Below are positions 36,055 through 45,425 of a stretch of DNA of 64,000 nt, in pieces. The stretch covers positions 18,163,771-18,227,770 of the forward strand of contig OX438743.1 in assembly GCA_949316235.1 (NCBI GenBank), given 5' to 3'. Both the position numbers and the translations under genes were made by a program. Within the stretch, counting starts at the first letter, position 1. Each line of letters begins with the position of its first letter. This DNA is from Oegoconia quadripuncta (taxonomy: Eukaryota; Arthropoda; Insecta; Lepidoptera; Autostichidae). The notes under the pieces are model-generated. The model was not told the DNA's origin. It worked only from the letters and a program-made list of their open reading frames with translations, and ran no database searches.

Positions 36055-36277
36055 ATGATCAGAGATATCCCAAACAATAGTGTTTGGGTGTTCCAAATAT
36101 TAAAAGTTTAATGCAAACAACATCCACGGTTCCAGATAAGAAATATACTGAAATGCACACGTGACAGGGGGTGAGCCCATCGCCGTTGATATGTACAAAA
36201 CTATAGATAGGATTTTGGTGGAAAGTCCCTTAGTCGCCTTTTACGACACCCACGGGAAGAGACGGGTCGGTTCTATC
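36055..36277 (+). repeat. Interspersed repeat (GACACCCACGGGAAGAGA type), longest copy
   Basis: AGAGATATCCCAAACAATAG, CATCCACGGTTCCAGATAAG, ACGTGACAGGGGGTGAGCCC, GTCGCCTTTTACGACACCCA. No terminal repeats or tail are visible, so I cannot classify it. Confidence 0.65.
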
Positions 36278-37763
36278 ATATTTAAGTGCTGAAACTACAC
36301 GACACCTTTTAGAAGAATTAAATGACAGGCTTGTGAAGTTTTTTTGATAATTTCACAGATTTTTTCTACAGACAGTGGCAATGATGTTACTTAACTATCG
36401 AAAAAAGATATTTCGATATTATAAATCTAAAATATTTTTATTATTACTAGAACCCCATACTATCCCACTGCTGGGCAAAGGCCACCTTCCTCTCTCTCTA
36501 TGTCTCTCTGTCCCGAGCTTTAAATTATTAATCAAATAACATTTTCTGAATCTTTCAATGCGGCGGCTTAAACGGAACATTTCAATTCGTTATTGCTTTA
36601 AGTCATGAATCAACAATAATGTACTATTAAATTTAGTTTTATGTATACAGTTTAATAATTTTGTCAATAAAGACTGGTATAGAGCACACTTAATGCTAAA
36701 AGTGTGGACATTTCTATTTTAGATAAAAGCAGCTATAAAATCAGAAAAAGAAATTGTTTACATTTTCAAGTGTAATATTTTGACAGTGAAAATGTAAACG
36801 GTAAGGAGAATATACGAGTACATCGATATAGACCAGCTGATAATCATAAATCTTACAATAAACATGTCACATAAATAAAACATTATGAATGTTTGTTAAT
36901 TACCTAACACGTAAGGTAAATATTTACACGAAACCACAAAACATAAATGTAACAGACAACGTATAACGATGAAAATAAAAAGCATCAAATTTCAGCCACC
37001 TTATCCAATACACCTGAAATTGGCACTGAATCATTGCACTCACCGTATTTGCGACTACATGCTCAGAATCCTTTACACAAAGTTTAATTAAAAACACAGT
37101 CTGAATATAACCCAGCACCGACAAGGGATCGTTATAGCAACGTTTTCATCAATTTTTCATTAAGGTCCCGGCAAAAGACGGCTGAAGCGTGATTAAAACA
37201 ATTCTCAATTCGGTAGACGCGTCGGCACGCCGCGAGGTTACGGGCGAAACTGGGAGCAACTAGGAGCCCAGAGAGTTCCTAACCCGAACTGAGCATGAAA
37301 AGAACGGGCGTATTGGTTAGAGAAGGACAGGGAAAGGTGCAGAGGTGCGCATGAAAGAATAGATGTTTATACGGCGTACATGTAATGGGATAACAGAAGT
37401 GCGTAAGAGCTTTTTACTAGTTCCAAGTAGCGAAGTGTAGAGTAGTCCTTATAGCTAATGAGGTGTCAGAATAGTCGTAATACAAGTAGGTTAGTTTTTT
37501 AGAAAGTTGGAATGGATGTACAATAAAATTACTTTCTTTTACTAATCATTTTATAACATAGTTAAATGTTATTTAAGTGAACGGTTATAATATATGTATA
37601 CCTAGTATTTGGTAAAGTGACCACTAGTATTTTTATACGCTCTACCATTTAATTAGTAGCTAATAAATGATTCAAGTAATTCACATGATATTATGATAAC
37701 ATCACCTTCATATGATTTCAATGAAGGAAAATGTTGTCATTTGTTTTGTAATACCTACATAAG
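36278..37763. other. No recognisable feature apart from a repeat scrap
   Basis: A scrap at about 36,450-36,500 (TATCCCACTGCTGGGCAAAG) matches a common insect repeat also seen near 47,640. The rest is unidentified. Confidence 0.5.
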
Positions 37764-37831
37764 TTATAAGGGTATGTTTGTTTGATGAATACAGACATGT
37801 GTTCCCAAGTTATTGATGTTTTTCATTTATA

Positions 37832-38235
37832 TTGGGTCTTTACGGATGTTTTTTCTTCGTTAATCATTTGTACCAATTCCTGCGATTTTCAGAGCTATAT
37901 CCAAATTTGTTTTTATTTGGAAAATGGAATATTATTTCAAGGTTTCATATGAATTATTTTTTAATTTCTGGGCTAAATCACATAATAAAAAAAATTGAAC
38001 AGAGCTCTTTTCATGTGCTTCCCATAATCATTTCTTAGATTCGCTGAAACTTTTATAAAGCGGTTACTTTTAAAAATTAACGCTGCCTATAATTAACTTA
38101 ATGTTATCCGATAATACACACAAAGTTTAGCTAAATTTGGATTTGCCGTTCCCAAAAAAAGTCAAAAATGTTTGTATGGAGAAAACAGTCTTAATGAAAT
38201 TCTTCATACAAAACGCCAATTTCATAGGTAGGACC
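37832..38235. mobile_element. MITE, ~400 bp, nested in SINE-C
   Basis: Very similar to 15407-15808, with a deletion in the left terminal repeat. It splits the SINE-C body. Confidence 0.8.
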
Positions 38236-38280
38236 ATGTATTTATTTACAAAAAAAAAATATTTGTGTAGTTTATCAACC

Positions 38281-39704
38281 TTTTTTTTTTTTTTTTTACC
38301 AGGAGAAACGCTCATGCTTATCCGCCCTCCTCGGGGGAGGGGGGCGGATTATGTCGGACTCCGGCACAGAAGGAGCCGGCCTACCGACTAAAAACTCCTG
38401 GGTGTTCCCTCGCGCGCGCCGTTGACGGCGTGGCCACGGGTACCATCTGGTATTCGTCCGCAGCCACGCCAGCGCGGTGCCCGCCGCCAGGGCAAAAGCG
38501 GCGGCAGGCCCACCTCTGGGCTGGAGCAGGGAGGAATCGCCCGGTCCAGCCACCTCTAGAAGGCGCGCGGAAAACACCGCGCGCGCCTTCTCGCGGGGCC
38601 TATGTGTGGGCGGTGATCCCCCCGGATCGCCACCCACGGCCCCGCAGGGTAGGGGGGGCAGAGGATCGCCTATTCAGTAAAGATAAGCTCTCCTCCGTGC
38701 CCCCCGTGCGGCTGCATTTCCCCTCGCTCCGCGAGGCCTCTGCGAGTGACCTCGCAGAGGCTTCCACGCCTCGCAGAGAGAGAGGACCGCTTTCCACGGC
38801 CTCTCCTTGGCGCCCGCAGCTCGGACGATAAACTAGCTGCGGGCGGCAAAGAGCGGCCGTCCCGCACGGCTACGACCTGTCAACAGAGAGGTCGTCCCCT
38901 ACCATAGCGGCCTGCAACAGCGGGACGCCCGGAGAGGCGGCGTTAAGGGACACCGCCCCTCCAACCCTCCCGCCGTCTCCCCCCCCCCCCCGAACAGAGG
39001 GGGGGGGGCCGCTTCCCACGACCTCTCGTCGACGGCCGCAGCCTTAGCTGCAGTCGTAGAGGAGAGGTCGCCCACGTGCTGCAGACGGTTCCACGGCGCC
39101 CCCTGCCCAGATGGGCATTCCTCAGGGAGCGCCGCTTCCTCGCCGCAGCCCGCTGTGGTTGAATTCGCCCTCCACCATCCCTCGTCGTTCCACTCCCGAA
39201 AAACGAGTTTTCGGGAGTGGGACGACGAGGGCATTTCGGCGCCGAGGCGGGCCTCGGAGCCGAAACTTGGGCTGGTTTTTTATAGAGGTTTTCCTTCCTC
39301 GAGGTCCGGGCGGTTAAGCCAAGACCCTCGGTCCCGGACTGCAGCTGAAAGCCGCGGTCCCGGATTACGAGCCCGGCGGTGGCAAGGGGTAGGAGGTTCC
39401 CCCTAACTTCCTCCCCAGACCTGCTCGGCGGCAGTGCGAGTGCACACCGAGCCCACCCTTACTCCCCCGCTAGGAGGGGAGCGTCTCCTGCTCCATCCGC
39501 AGTGCCCTCTGCTAAACCAGAGGGACACGCGGAGGAGCCCCCCGGTGTCAGACTATTCGCCATCGGCCAACAAGAACCCTTAAAAGGGAAGTTGTTGACC
39601 GATGCCCAGGGTGCACCGGCCCAACGACTACCGTTCCCCCCAGACGTATCCAGGGGGACAAGTAGCCATCAGGCACACGAGGAGGTTGTCTGACATCGCA
39701 CCCC
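38281..39704 (-). mobile_element. GC-rich poly(A)-tailed retroposon, 1,424 bp
   Basis: It starts (plus) with 17 T, i.e. a poly(A) tail on the minus strand, and is flanked by AGTTTATCAACC at 38269-38280 and 39705-39716, a 12-bp target duplication. It is far richer in G+C than the rest of the window. It holds several stem-loops: 39179-39231 (24-bp arms, one mismatch), a GAAGGCGCGCG pair near 38,558-38,591, and C/G runs near 38,980-39,008. Many short frames exist on both strands, but none resembles a known protein. The 3' end (GGAGTTTTTAGTCGGTAGG ... GAGTCCGACATAA) recalls R1-clade LINE 3' UTRs. Inference: a non-autonomous or internally deleted LINE derivative, copied by target-primed reverse transcription. 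Confidence 0.75.
39179..39231. repeat. 24-bp stem-loop in the GC-rich retroposon
   Basis: Arms 39179-39202 and 39208-39231 (one mismatch) with loop ACGAG. Confidence 0.9.
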
Positions 39705-39841
39705 AGTTTATCAACCCTCTGGTATCTATAATACAAGCCTAGTTGCTTAGTGTGGAACTAAATGGCGCTGTGTGTATGTACAAAAGATATTTATTTATTT
39801 ACTTTTAGATAAATAAATAAATACAATACATAAAATCACTA

Positions 39842-39950
39842 AGTCAAAGTCAAAAAACTCTTTATTTTGTAGTACACAGGGTACACTTAAGTTAGTAAAT
39901 GTTTTAAGCTTCTGCTTGTTCAAAAGGCAATTTTCGCTCTTTCATTGTCA
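39842..39950 (-). mobile_element. Jockey-type LINE tail fragment
   Basis: Reverse orientation: (AGTCAAA) repeats, then CTCTTTATTTTGTAGTACAC and CTTCTGCTTGTTCAAAAGGC, the same 3' end as at 34.6-34.8 kb. It lies just beyond the end of SINE-C. Confidence 0.65.
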
Positions 39951-40207
39951 TTTAAGGAGCAATGTATGATTGTATAACGCTTTTATATCATGGTTCTGTT
40001 TTTGCCTTTCAATAATTTTAAACTACTTTGAAGAGAGACTATGTGCGAAAAGCTAGTATAAAATTTCTGGCTATATGAATATGGACACGGCACAGACATA
40101 ATCCGTACGGCGACGCCCTTAGATTAATATAATTTTTTACCGATTCTTTATACTGGTTAATTTAGGTAGGTTAATGTAGGTGTAAATAGAGTAGATATTA
40201 AGTGTTT

Positions 40208-40538
40208 TCTTTTTATGCACCGTTAGCTATTAGCCCTTGACCTCAATCACACCTGATGTTAAGTGAAGATGAGGCCGAAGGTAGAAGCGTACTGATCCGG
40301 AAACGCCAACACATTTGGGGGACTGGCTATCTTATCTCTGACAACCGGAACACAACAATGCTATTAACATTGCTACTTGGCGGCAGATTTAGGTAAGATG
40401 GTGGTAGCTAGCCAGGCGGACATTTAAAATGCCCTACCACCAACCAAACCGAGTACTTAAACATGTACCCCGCTGGGGATCGAACCCGCGACCTCCGAAT
40501 CGTAAACCCAATGTTGTTTACATTGAGCCACGGAGGCG
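40208..40538 (-). mobile_element. SINE-A, full length, reverse
   Basis: CTTTTTATGCACCGTTAGCT to TTGAGCCACGGAGGCGG; it ends about 85 bp before the Gypsy element's target duplication. Confidence 0.88.
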
Positions 40539-40623
40539 GTATATTATTATTATATAATAGTGATAGATAAATAAATAATAATAGACACTTGTTTTCTTTT
40601 TACTTTCAAAGAGAGATGAGAAA

Positions 40624-40628
40624 GACGT
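40624..40628. repeat. Target site duplication GACGT, left
   Basis: GACGT just outside the 3' LTR, matched by GACGT at 44902-44906 outside the 5' LTR. Confidence 0.9.
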
Positions 40629-40746
40629 AGTTTAATGATAAACGAGTTGTTGTTCAAACATCTTTATTCTAACCTCCAACTTCCAATCTAAGTGACATCT
40701 GTCAAATACCCACATGCGGCCTAGGGCCGTTCCGATACATGTAACA
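40629..40746 (-). repeat. 3' LTR of the Gypsy element
   Basis: Same 118 bp as the 5' LTR, with the AATAAA signal at 40663-40668 (minus strand). It borders the polypurine tract on its inner side and the GACGT target duplication on its outer side. Confidence 0.93.
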
Positions 40747-40761
40747 TTCCTCTCCTTAATC
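40747..40761 (-). promoter_or_regulatory. Polypurine tract
   Basis: The minus strand has a purine run containing AAGGAGAGGAA directly before the 3' LTR, the standard plus-strand priming site of LTR retrotransposons. Confidence 0.75.
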
Positions 40762-40776
40762 AATACAAACAATTAT

Positions 40777-42906
40777 TTAAAGATCTAGTCTAATCGGAGG
40801 CTTAATTATTCTACCAGATCTGGTATAGTATTTGCCACCATTACCCCAATCATTACCCACAATAGTATCATTGTCATTTTTATTATTACTATTATCAACA
40901 AAGGTATCATTTTCATCATTAACATTTTCCTTAAAATTAAGAATATCACTAGCACTACTGTCCGGACTGGACGTAACATATTGATAACTCGAGTTATCAA
41001 TATGTTGTCTGTTTCTACGATAAATGTTCCCTTGTTCATCTTCAATCAAATATGAACGAGGATAATGCAGTTTTTCTAATACTTTCCCTTGTGACCAAAC
41101 CTTGTCATCACTCTTCCTCTTAAACATTACTTTATGACCTGCATGACATTCTCTTAATTCCCTTGCACCTTTATTATAATATTTTCTTACTTTCTCCTGG
41201 TTTTCTCTGTCTAATGAAGGATTACGCCTAAATATTTTAGGCTGGAGGTATCTAATTGAAACAGGCAACTTAGTATTTATATTTCTATTGTATAATAAAT
41301 TAGCTGGCGATGGACTTCCTTCTTTAGATTGACTCCTCAAGTTAAGTAGTGCTATGTAGGGATCAGACTTATCGTGCATACATTTTTTTAACAGTGATTT
41401 TACAATTTTTACACTAGCCTCTGCTAGACCATTTGACTTAGGATAGTTAGGAGATGATGTATTATGGATAATACCATACTCTTTGATAAATTGTTCAAAT
41501 TCTTTACTTGTAAATTGAGGTCCATTGTCGGAAAAGAGTTCCAAGGGAATGCCATGCCTAGCCATTATAGACTTCATCTGAATGATTACAGCGTTAGATG
41601 TTAGTTGATTCAGTTTTGCTATCTCAATAAACTTGCTGTAATAATCAACTACTAACAAATAATATTCTCTGTTAAATTCAAACAAATCTGAACCAAGCTT
41701 CAACCAAGGTAATATAGGTACATCATGAAATTGTATGGGTTCCTTAGAGTTATTGGCCCTATAAATTGCACAGATTTGACAGCTCAAACAAATATCTTTA
41801 ATCTGGGAGGACATACCCGGCCAAAATATTACACCTCTAGCCCGCCTTAAACAAGTATTGACTCCAAAATGACCTTCATGAACAATTTGAATCATCATTT
41901 TTTGTAGTGAAGATGGAATAACAATAACATTATTTTTTAGCACAACACCCTCTACTTCTGTCAAGTCGAAACGAAAATTCCAGAATGGTTTCACTGATTC
42001 ATTTATATGGTTTTTGTGGTTAGGCCAACCAGTTTTAATGTACTCTATTATAATTTTCAAAATAGGATCTTCTTTTGTTTTTTCTCTAATTAAATTTCTT
42101 TTGCTTTCAGAAACAGGCAGACATTCAAGCACCACCTGAACATGACAAATTATTTCTTTATTTAATTCCTCATCAAATTTATCAGCTTCTTTATTTTTGA
42201 TAGGTAAATAAGATCTGCTTAAAAAATCCGAAATGAACATTTTTTTCCCTGGAACATATTTAACAAGAATATCATATCCCTGTACTTTAAGCATCATCCT
42301 CTGTAATCTCGCAGGTACTTTGTTAAGTGGTTTTTTGAATAAAATTTCTAATGCAGAATGATCAGTCTCTACTGTAATATGTCTACCTAGAATATATTTG
42401 TGAAATCTGTTGCATCCAAAAACGATTGCATACATTTCTCTTTCTACCTGAGCATACCCTTTTTGACAATCAGTTAAGGCTTTTGATGCATAAGCTATGG
42501 GTTGGTTTTCCTGTAATAAACATGCCCCAACACCTTCAGAACTACAGTCTACTGATACTACTATATTTTTATTAGTATCAAATATTTTTAATGTAGGTGC
42601 ATTAGTTAGAATTTCTTTTAATTTACTAAAAGACTTCTCCTGAGGCAAATTCCACTGAAATATGACTTCCTTTTTTAATAATTCTCTGAGAGGAGCAGTG
42701 ATAGTAGAATAATTTTCAATGAAACGTGACAGATAATTAGTCATACCCAAAAACCGTTCCAAATCTTTTTTATCTTTAATATTTTGTATGTCAGTTATAG
42801 CTCTGATTTTCGAAGGATCTGGCTTTATTCCATCTTTGCTAACTATCATACCTAAAAACTTGACTTCCTGTTGAAGAAATTTTGATTTTTCCTTATTAAA
42901 TTTCAC
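40777..42906 (-). CDS. RT thumb, RNase H and integrase (709 aa), downstream half of pol
   Basis: Second frame of the Gypsy element. It has no convincing start of its own: the first codon of the frame is GTG at 42904-42906, and the first residues are ordinary RT thumb sequence, so it is a continuation of the upstream frame. RT connection covers about 1-110. RNase H covers about 115-230, with acidic residues in SVDCSS (D120), the EREMYAI block (155-161), TDHSAL (D182) and ISDFLSR (D227). Integrase: an HHCC-type zinc region at 343-379 ending SCQIC, then a DDE core with D407, D460 in SDNGPQF and E496, the last two separated by exactly 35 residues. The tail is Asn/Asp-rich (660-690) and ends in a basic TRSGRIIKPP segment. 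I see no chromodomain. No internal stop disrupts the 709 codons, which supports recent activity. Confidence 0.93.
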   Translation of the reverse strand: MKFNKEKSKFLQQEVKFLGMIVSKDGIKPDPSKIRAITDIQNIKDKKDLERFLGMTNYLSRFIENYSTITAPLRELLKKEVIFQWNLPQEKSFSKLKEILTNAPTLKIFDTNKNIVVSVDCSSEGVGACLLQENQPIAYASKALTDCQKGYAQVEREMYAIVFGCNRFHKYILGRHITVETDHSALEILFKKPLNKVPARLQRMMLKVQGYDILVKYVPGKKMFISDFLSRSYLPIKNKEADKFDEELNKEIICHVQVVLECLPVSESKRNLIREKTKEDPILKIIIEYIKTGWPNHKNHINESVKPFWNFRFDLTEVEGVVLKNNVIVIPSSLQKMMIQIVHEGHFGVNTCLRRARGVIFWPGMSSQIKDICLSCQICAIYRANNSKEPIQFHDVPILPWLKLGSDLFEFNREYYLLVVDYYSKFIEIAKLNQLTSNAVIIQMKSIMARHGIPLELFSDNGPQFTSKEFEQFIKEYGIIHNTSSPNYPKSNGLAEASVKIVKSLLKKCMHDKSDPYIALLNLRSQSKEGSPSPANLLYNRNINTKLPVSIRYLQPKIFRRNPSLDRENQEKVRKYYNKGARELRECHAGHKVMFKRKSDDKVWSQGKVLEKLHYPRSYLIEDEQGNIYRRNRQHIDNSSYQYVTSSPDSSASDILNFKENVNDENDTFVDNSNNKNDNDTIVGNDWGNGGKYYTRSGRIIKPPIRLDL
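40975..41006. repeat. Perfect 32-bp palindrome inside pol
   Basis: The half-site AACATATTGATAACTC is followed at once by its reverse complement, centred on CTCGAG. It lies in the integrase C-terminal coding region, where it encodes the stretch around HIDNSSYQ. Confidence 0.9.
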
Positions 42907-44744
42907 ATTGTTTTTTTAGCCACATCTAAGACCTTTAACAGTCGCTCGTTATGTTCAGATACGGTATTTCCATATACTATTAAATCATCGCAGTAAATTT
43001 CGACACCATCCATGTTGTTAAAGGTCTCTTCCATGCGTTCCTGAAAAGCTTCTGTCGATACTGAAAGCCCAAAGGGTAACCGTTTATATCTAAAGTTCCC
43101 AAATGGAGTAGAGAAGGTACATAACTTTGAACTTTCAGGATCCAGTAATACAGTCCAAAATCCACTGTTACAATCCAATTTAGTAAAATATTTATGATCA
43201 GAAAGTTTATCTAATACATCCTCTACAGTTGGTATTTGTTTGTGCTGTCTTACAATGTAATTGTTTAAATATCTTGGATCAATGCAAACACGTAATTTGT
43301 TATTGCTCTTTTTAGTAATTACCAAAGAGTTGACCCACTCCGCAGGTTCCTCCACCCTTTCAATTATGTCCTGTTGAAGCATATTCTGTAATTCTTTCTT
43401 TAAGGGCTCTCGGAGTGCAATAGGAACTCGGCGAGGTGGATCGGCTCTTGGACGAGCTCCTTCCTGTAATTTAATATTATATGGTTTCTCAAAACATCCA
43501 ATCCCTTCAAATAAATCTAAATAGTTGTGCTTAATTACATCAAGACTTTGACAATCCACAAGACAAATATTGTTTGTTTGTACATAATTCCTATTGATGA
43601 GTTTCATGTTAACGCAGGATTTCAAACCTAAAATAGTTATACATCTAGGATTAACAATAATAAAATCAACATTATTTGGTTTCCCATTTTTAAGATAACA
43701 TTTTACAGTGCATATGCCCATTACTGAAATATTCTTGCTGTCTAAAGTTACAAGTTTAATATGTTTCTTAAGAATGAATTTGGGGTTGAGACCCATGCTT
43801 TTGAATGTTTCATATGACATACAATTAACCTGAGCACCTGTATCAAGTTTTACTTTAAGTTTTTTATTATTAATATACAAACATTCAAACCACTCACTTT
43901 CAATGTTGTTGATTTGGATGCTCCCTATGAAAAATGACTCTTCCTGGTCATCCTCTTTTTCCTCCACATTTGCCACACGCCTAGCGAACTGATTTTCTTT
44001 GTTACGGCATACCTTTGCATAGTGATTTCTGCCTTTGCATTTCATACAAGTAGTACCAATCGCAGGGCATTTATGAGAAGAATCCCACTTTTTATAACCA
44101 CACCTATAGCATGACCTCTGTTCAATTTTTTTAACGGCTAAGACTGTTTCAGTTTTTGTATCACACATTTCTGAGAGCTGTTTTTGAGACAGTTCAGCAG
44201 CTTTGCACACACTCACAGCTTTATCTAAATCCAAACAATCACTTCTGAGTAACCGTTCTTTTATTGAGAGGTTATTTATGCCGATAATGATCATGTCTTT
44301 TACCAAACTACACCTGAGATCCCCAAAGTCACAAGTAAGGCTTTTGTTTTGTAAATCGGTCAAAAAGCTTTCAAAATTCTCTGATGGACCTTGATAACGG
44401 GTGAAAAATTTGTGCCTCTCCATGGTAACATTCTTTTTCGGTATGAAGTGTTGGTCAAAGGATGTTTTTACGAGCTCGAAAGTTCTTTTATTCAGTGGAA
44501 TATTAAAGGAATTAAATATCTCTAATCCTGCCTCTCCAATACTGTGTAACAACATTGCCACTTTTCTCTTGTCCGACGCATCTTCCAAATCGTTGGCAAC
44601 AATAAACAATTCGAATCTCTGATACCATCTTATCCATTTTGAAGCATCATTGTTGCCTGTTAGTTGTAATGGGCCAATATTTGATGTAATTGTAAACTTG
44701 TGTTGTTCTGATTCCGTCTCGCTTTCCTTCTTTGCGGCTGTCAT
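42903..44744 (-). CDS. Gag, protease and N-terminal half of reverse transcriptase (613 aa)
   Basis: First frame of the Gypsy element; the ATG at 44744 lies 39 bases inside the 5' LTR. Residues about 30-190 form a gag/capsid-like region. Two zinc knuckles follow: one at 212-226 and a classic CX2CX4HX4C at 233-246, which in the family bind the element's RNA. The protease has its DTGA active site at 301-304 and an ILGL second motif at 371-374. RT runs from about 425, with the catalytic Asp in LDCNSGFW (523-530), LPFG at 556-559 and the YCDD box at 584-587. The frame then stops at 42903-42905, before the RT thumb, so this frame alone cannot make a full RT. The rest continues in the overlapping frame, offset by one base, straight after a run of seven A (minus strand). 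Gag and Pol appear fused in one frame, without the usual gag/pol shift. Confidence 0.93.
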   Translation of the reverse strand: MTAAKKESETESEQHKFTITSNIGPLQLTGNNDASKWIRWYQRFELFIVANDLEDASDKRKVAMLLHSIGEAGLEIFNSFNIPLNKRTFELVKTSFDQHFIPKKNVTMERHKFFTRYQGPSENFESFLTDLQNKSLTCDFGDLRCSLVKDMIIIGINNLSIKERLLRSDCLDLDKAVSVCKAAELSQKQLSEMCDTKTETVLAVKKIEQRSCYRCGYKKWDSSHKCPAIGTTCMKCKGRNHYAKVCRNKENQFARRVANVEEKEDDQEESFFIGSIQINNIESEWFECLYINNKKLKVKLDTGAQVNCMSYETFKSMGLNPKFILKKHIKLVTLDSKNISVMGICTVKCYLKNGKPNNVDFIIVNPRCITILGLKSCVNMKLINRNYVQTNNICLVDCQSLDVIKHNYLDLFEGIGCFEKPYNIKLQEGARPRADPPRRVPIALREPLKKELQNMLQQDIIERVEEPAEWVNSLVITKKSNNKLRVCIDPRYLNNYIVRQHKQIPTVEDVLDKLSDHKYFTKLDCNSGFWTVLLDPESSKLCTFSTPFGNFRYKRLPFGLSVSTEAFQERMEETFNNMDGVEIYCDDLIVYGNTVSEHNERLLKVLDVAKKTM

Positions 44745-44766
44745 TTTTATATGTATGGGTTCTTTT

Positions 44767-44783
44767 CGATGAACCTGACACCA
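44767..44783 (-). promoter_or_regulatory. Primer binding site candidate
   Basis: Immediately inside the 5' LTR the minus strand reads TGGTGTCAGGTTCATCG. Starting with TGG directly after the LTR is the usual PBS position, pairing with a tRNA 3'-CCA end. I do not identify the tRNA. Confidence 0.7.
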
Positions 44784-44901
44784 AGTTTAATGATAAACGA
44801 GTTGTTGTTCAAACATCTTTATTCTAACCTCCAACTTCCAATCTAAGTGACATCTGTCAAATACCCACATGCGGCCTAGGGCCGTTCCGATACATGTAAC
44901 A
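44784..44901 (-). repeat. 5' LTR of the Gypsy element
   Basis: 118 bp, starting TGTTACATG on the minus strand and ending in AAACT. An AATAAA polyadenylation signal sits at 44818-44823 on the minus strand. No difference from the 3' LTR was found by eye. At 118 bp it is short for Ty3/Gypsy. Confidence 0.93.
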
Positions 44902-44906
44902 GACGT
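44902..44906. repeat. Target site duplication GACGT, right
   Basis: Partner of 40624-40628; marks the insertion site of the Gypsy element. Confidence 0.9.
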
Positions 44907-45299
44907 GGTTTTATAACTTTGTGTAGAGACAGAATTAGGTTGGCGGTTTTCTAATAGAGCTTTGTTGAAGCTAACAAGAATGAACAGAATTATCGAAGGT
45001 GCCTTTGTCAGTAGCTTTCTGTTGATAGTCAGACTGCATCGTAATAAATAGCTTTTGTGTACAGCGCTATCCACTGGTAGAGACATTGGAGGTTGTATTA
45101 GAGATATTGAATTCCGCGGAGTATTTTATCGATTTTGGTTCAAAGTCCGTAGCCGGGCAAGGGAAGCCAAAGTGCCCTTGGAAGATTTTGAGCCAATGTT
45201 TTTTCTCTTTTTACTTACGACTAGTACTGCAAAAGTATATACGAGAATACCCAGTGGTCCCGTAAAAAAGGAATGTTTGCAAATGAAATTATTGTTTTT
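44907..45299. other. No recognisable feature
   Basis: Flank of the Gypsy element. The 97-codon frame at 45055-45348 runs into a repeat and is not convincing. Confidence 0.5.
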
Positions 45300-45425
45300 T
45301 TTTAATTTTTTTACCCGACAGCCCCAAAAGGAGGGTAATGTTTTTTGAGTGTATGTATTGCATGTAGATTTCTATGTTACCTCCTGGAACCTAAACAATT
45401 TGACCAATTTTGAAGTGCTAAGGTC
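45300..45425 (+). repeat. Interspersed repeat (TTACCCGACAGCCCC)
   Basis: TTTTTTACCCGACAGCCCCA, ATGTAGATTTCTATGTTACC; homologous to 15.1-15.3 kb. Confidence 0.6.

Larger units (their letters stand above)
37764..39806 (+). mobile_element. SINE-C copy split by two nested insertions
   Basis: Three pieces: 37764-37831 (middle of SINE-C, GATGAATACAGACATGTGTT), 38236-38280 (TGTATTTATTTACAAAAAAA ... TTTATCAACC) and 39705-39806 (TTTATCAACCCTCTGGTATC ... ATGGCGCTGTGTGTATG). A MITE (37832-38235) and the GC-rich retroposon (38281-39704) fill the gaps. Confidence 0.8.
40629..44901 (-). mobile_element. Complete Ty3/Gypsy LTR retrotransposon, 4,273 bp
   Basis: Seen: two 118-bp direct repeats (40629-40746 and 44784-44901) that look identical base for base bracket a minus-strand gag-pol region. 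On the minus strand the LTR begins TGTTACATG. A 5-bp duplication, GACGT on the plus strand, lies directly outside both ends (40624-40628 and 44902-44906). Domain order is gag, two zinc knuckles, aspartic protease, RT, RNase H, integrase, with no envelope frame. Known: integrase after RNase H is the Ty3/Gypsy order. Inference: identical LTRs and a clean target duplication mean a recent insertion. Very short LTRs and two CCHC knuckles recall the Mag group, but I cannot place the clade without a tree. The only visible damage is a one-base frame offset in pol near 42,905-42,917. Confidence 0.95.

Noticed and set aside
38430..39234. Frames of up to 133 codons in the GC-rich segment as genes
   Set aside because: Overlapping frames on both strands are expected in GC-rich DNA with few stops; none shows a known domain.
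42903..42920. Programmed -1 frameshift as the normal way to make Pol
   Set aside because: The heptamer fits, but the position within RT has no precedent that I know of; a homopolymer change is more likely. Kept as a finding for checking.
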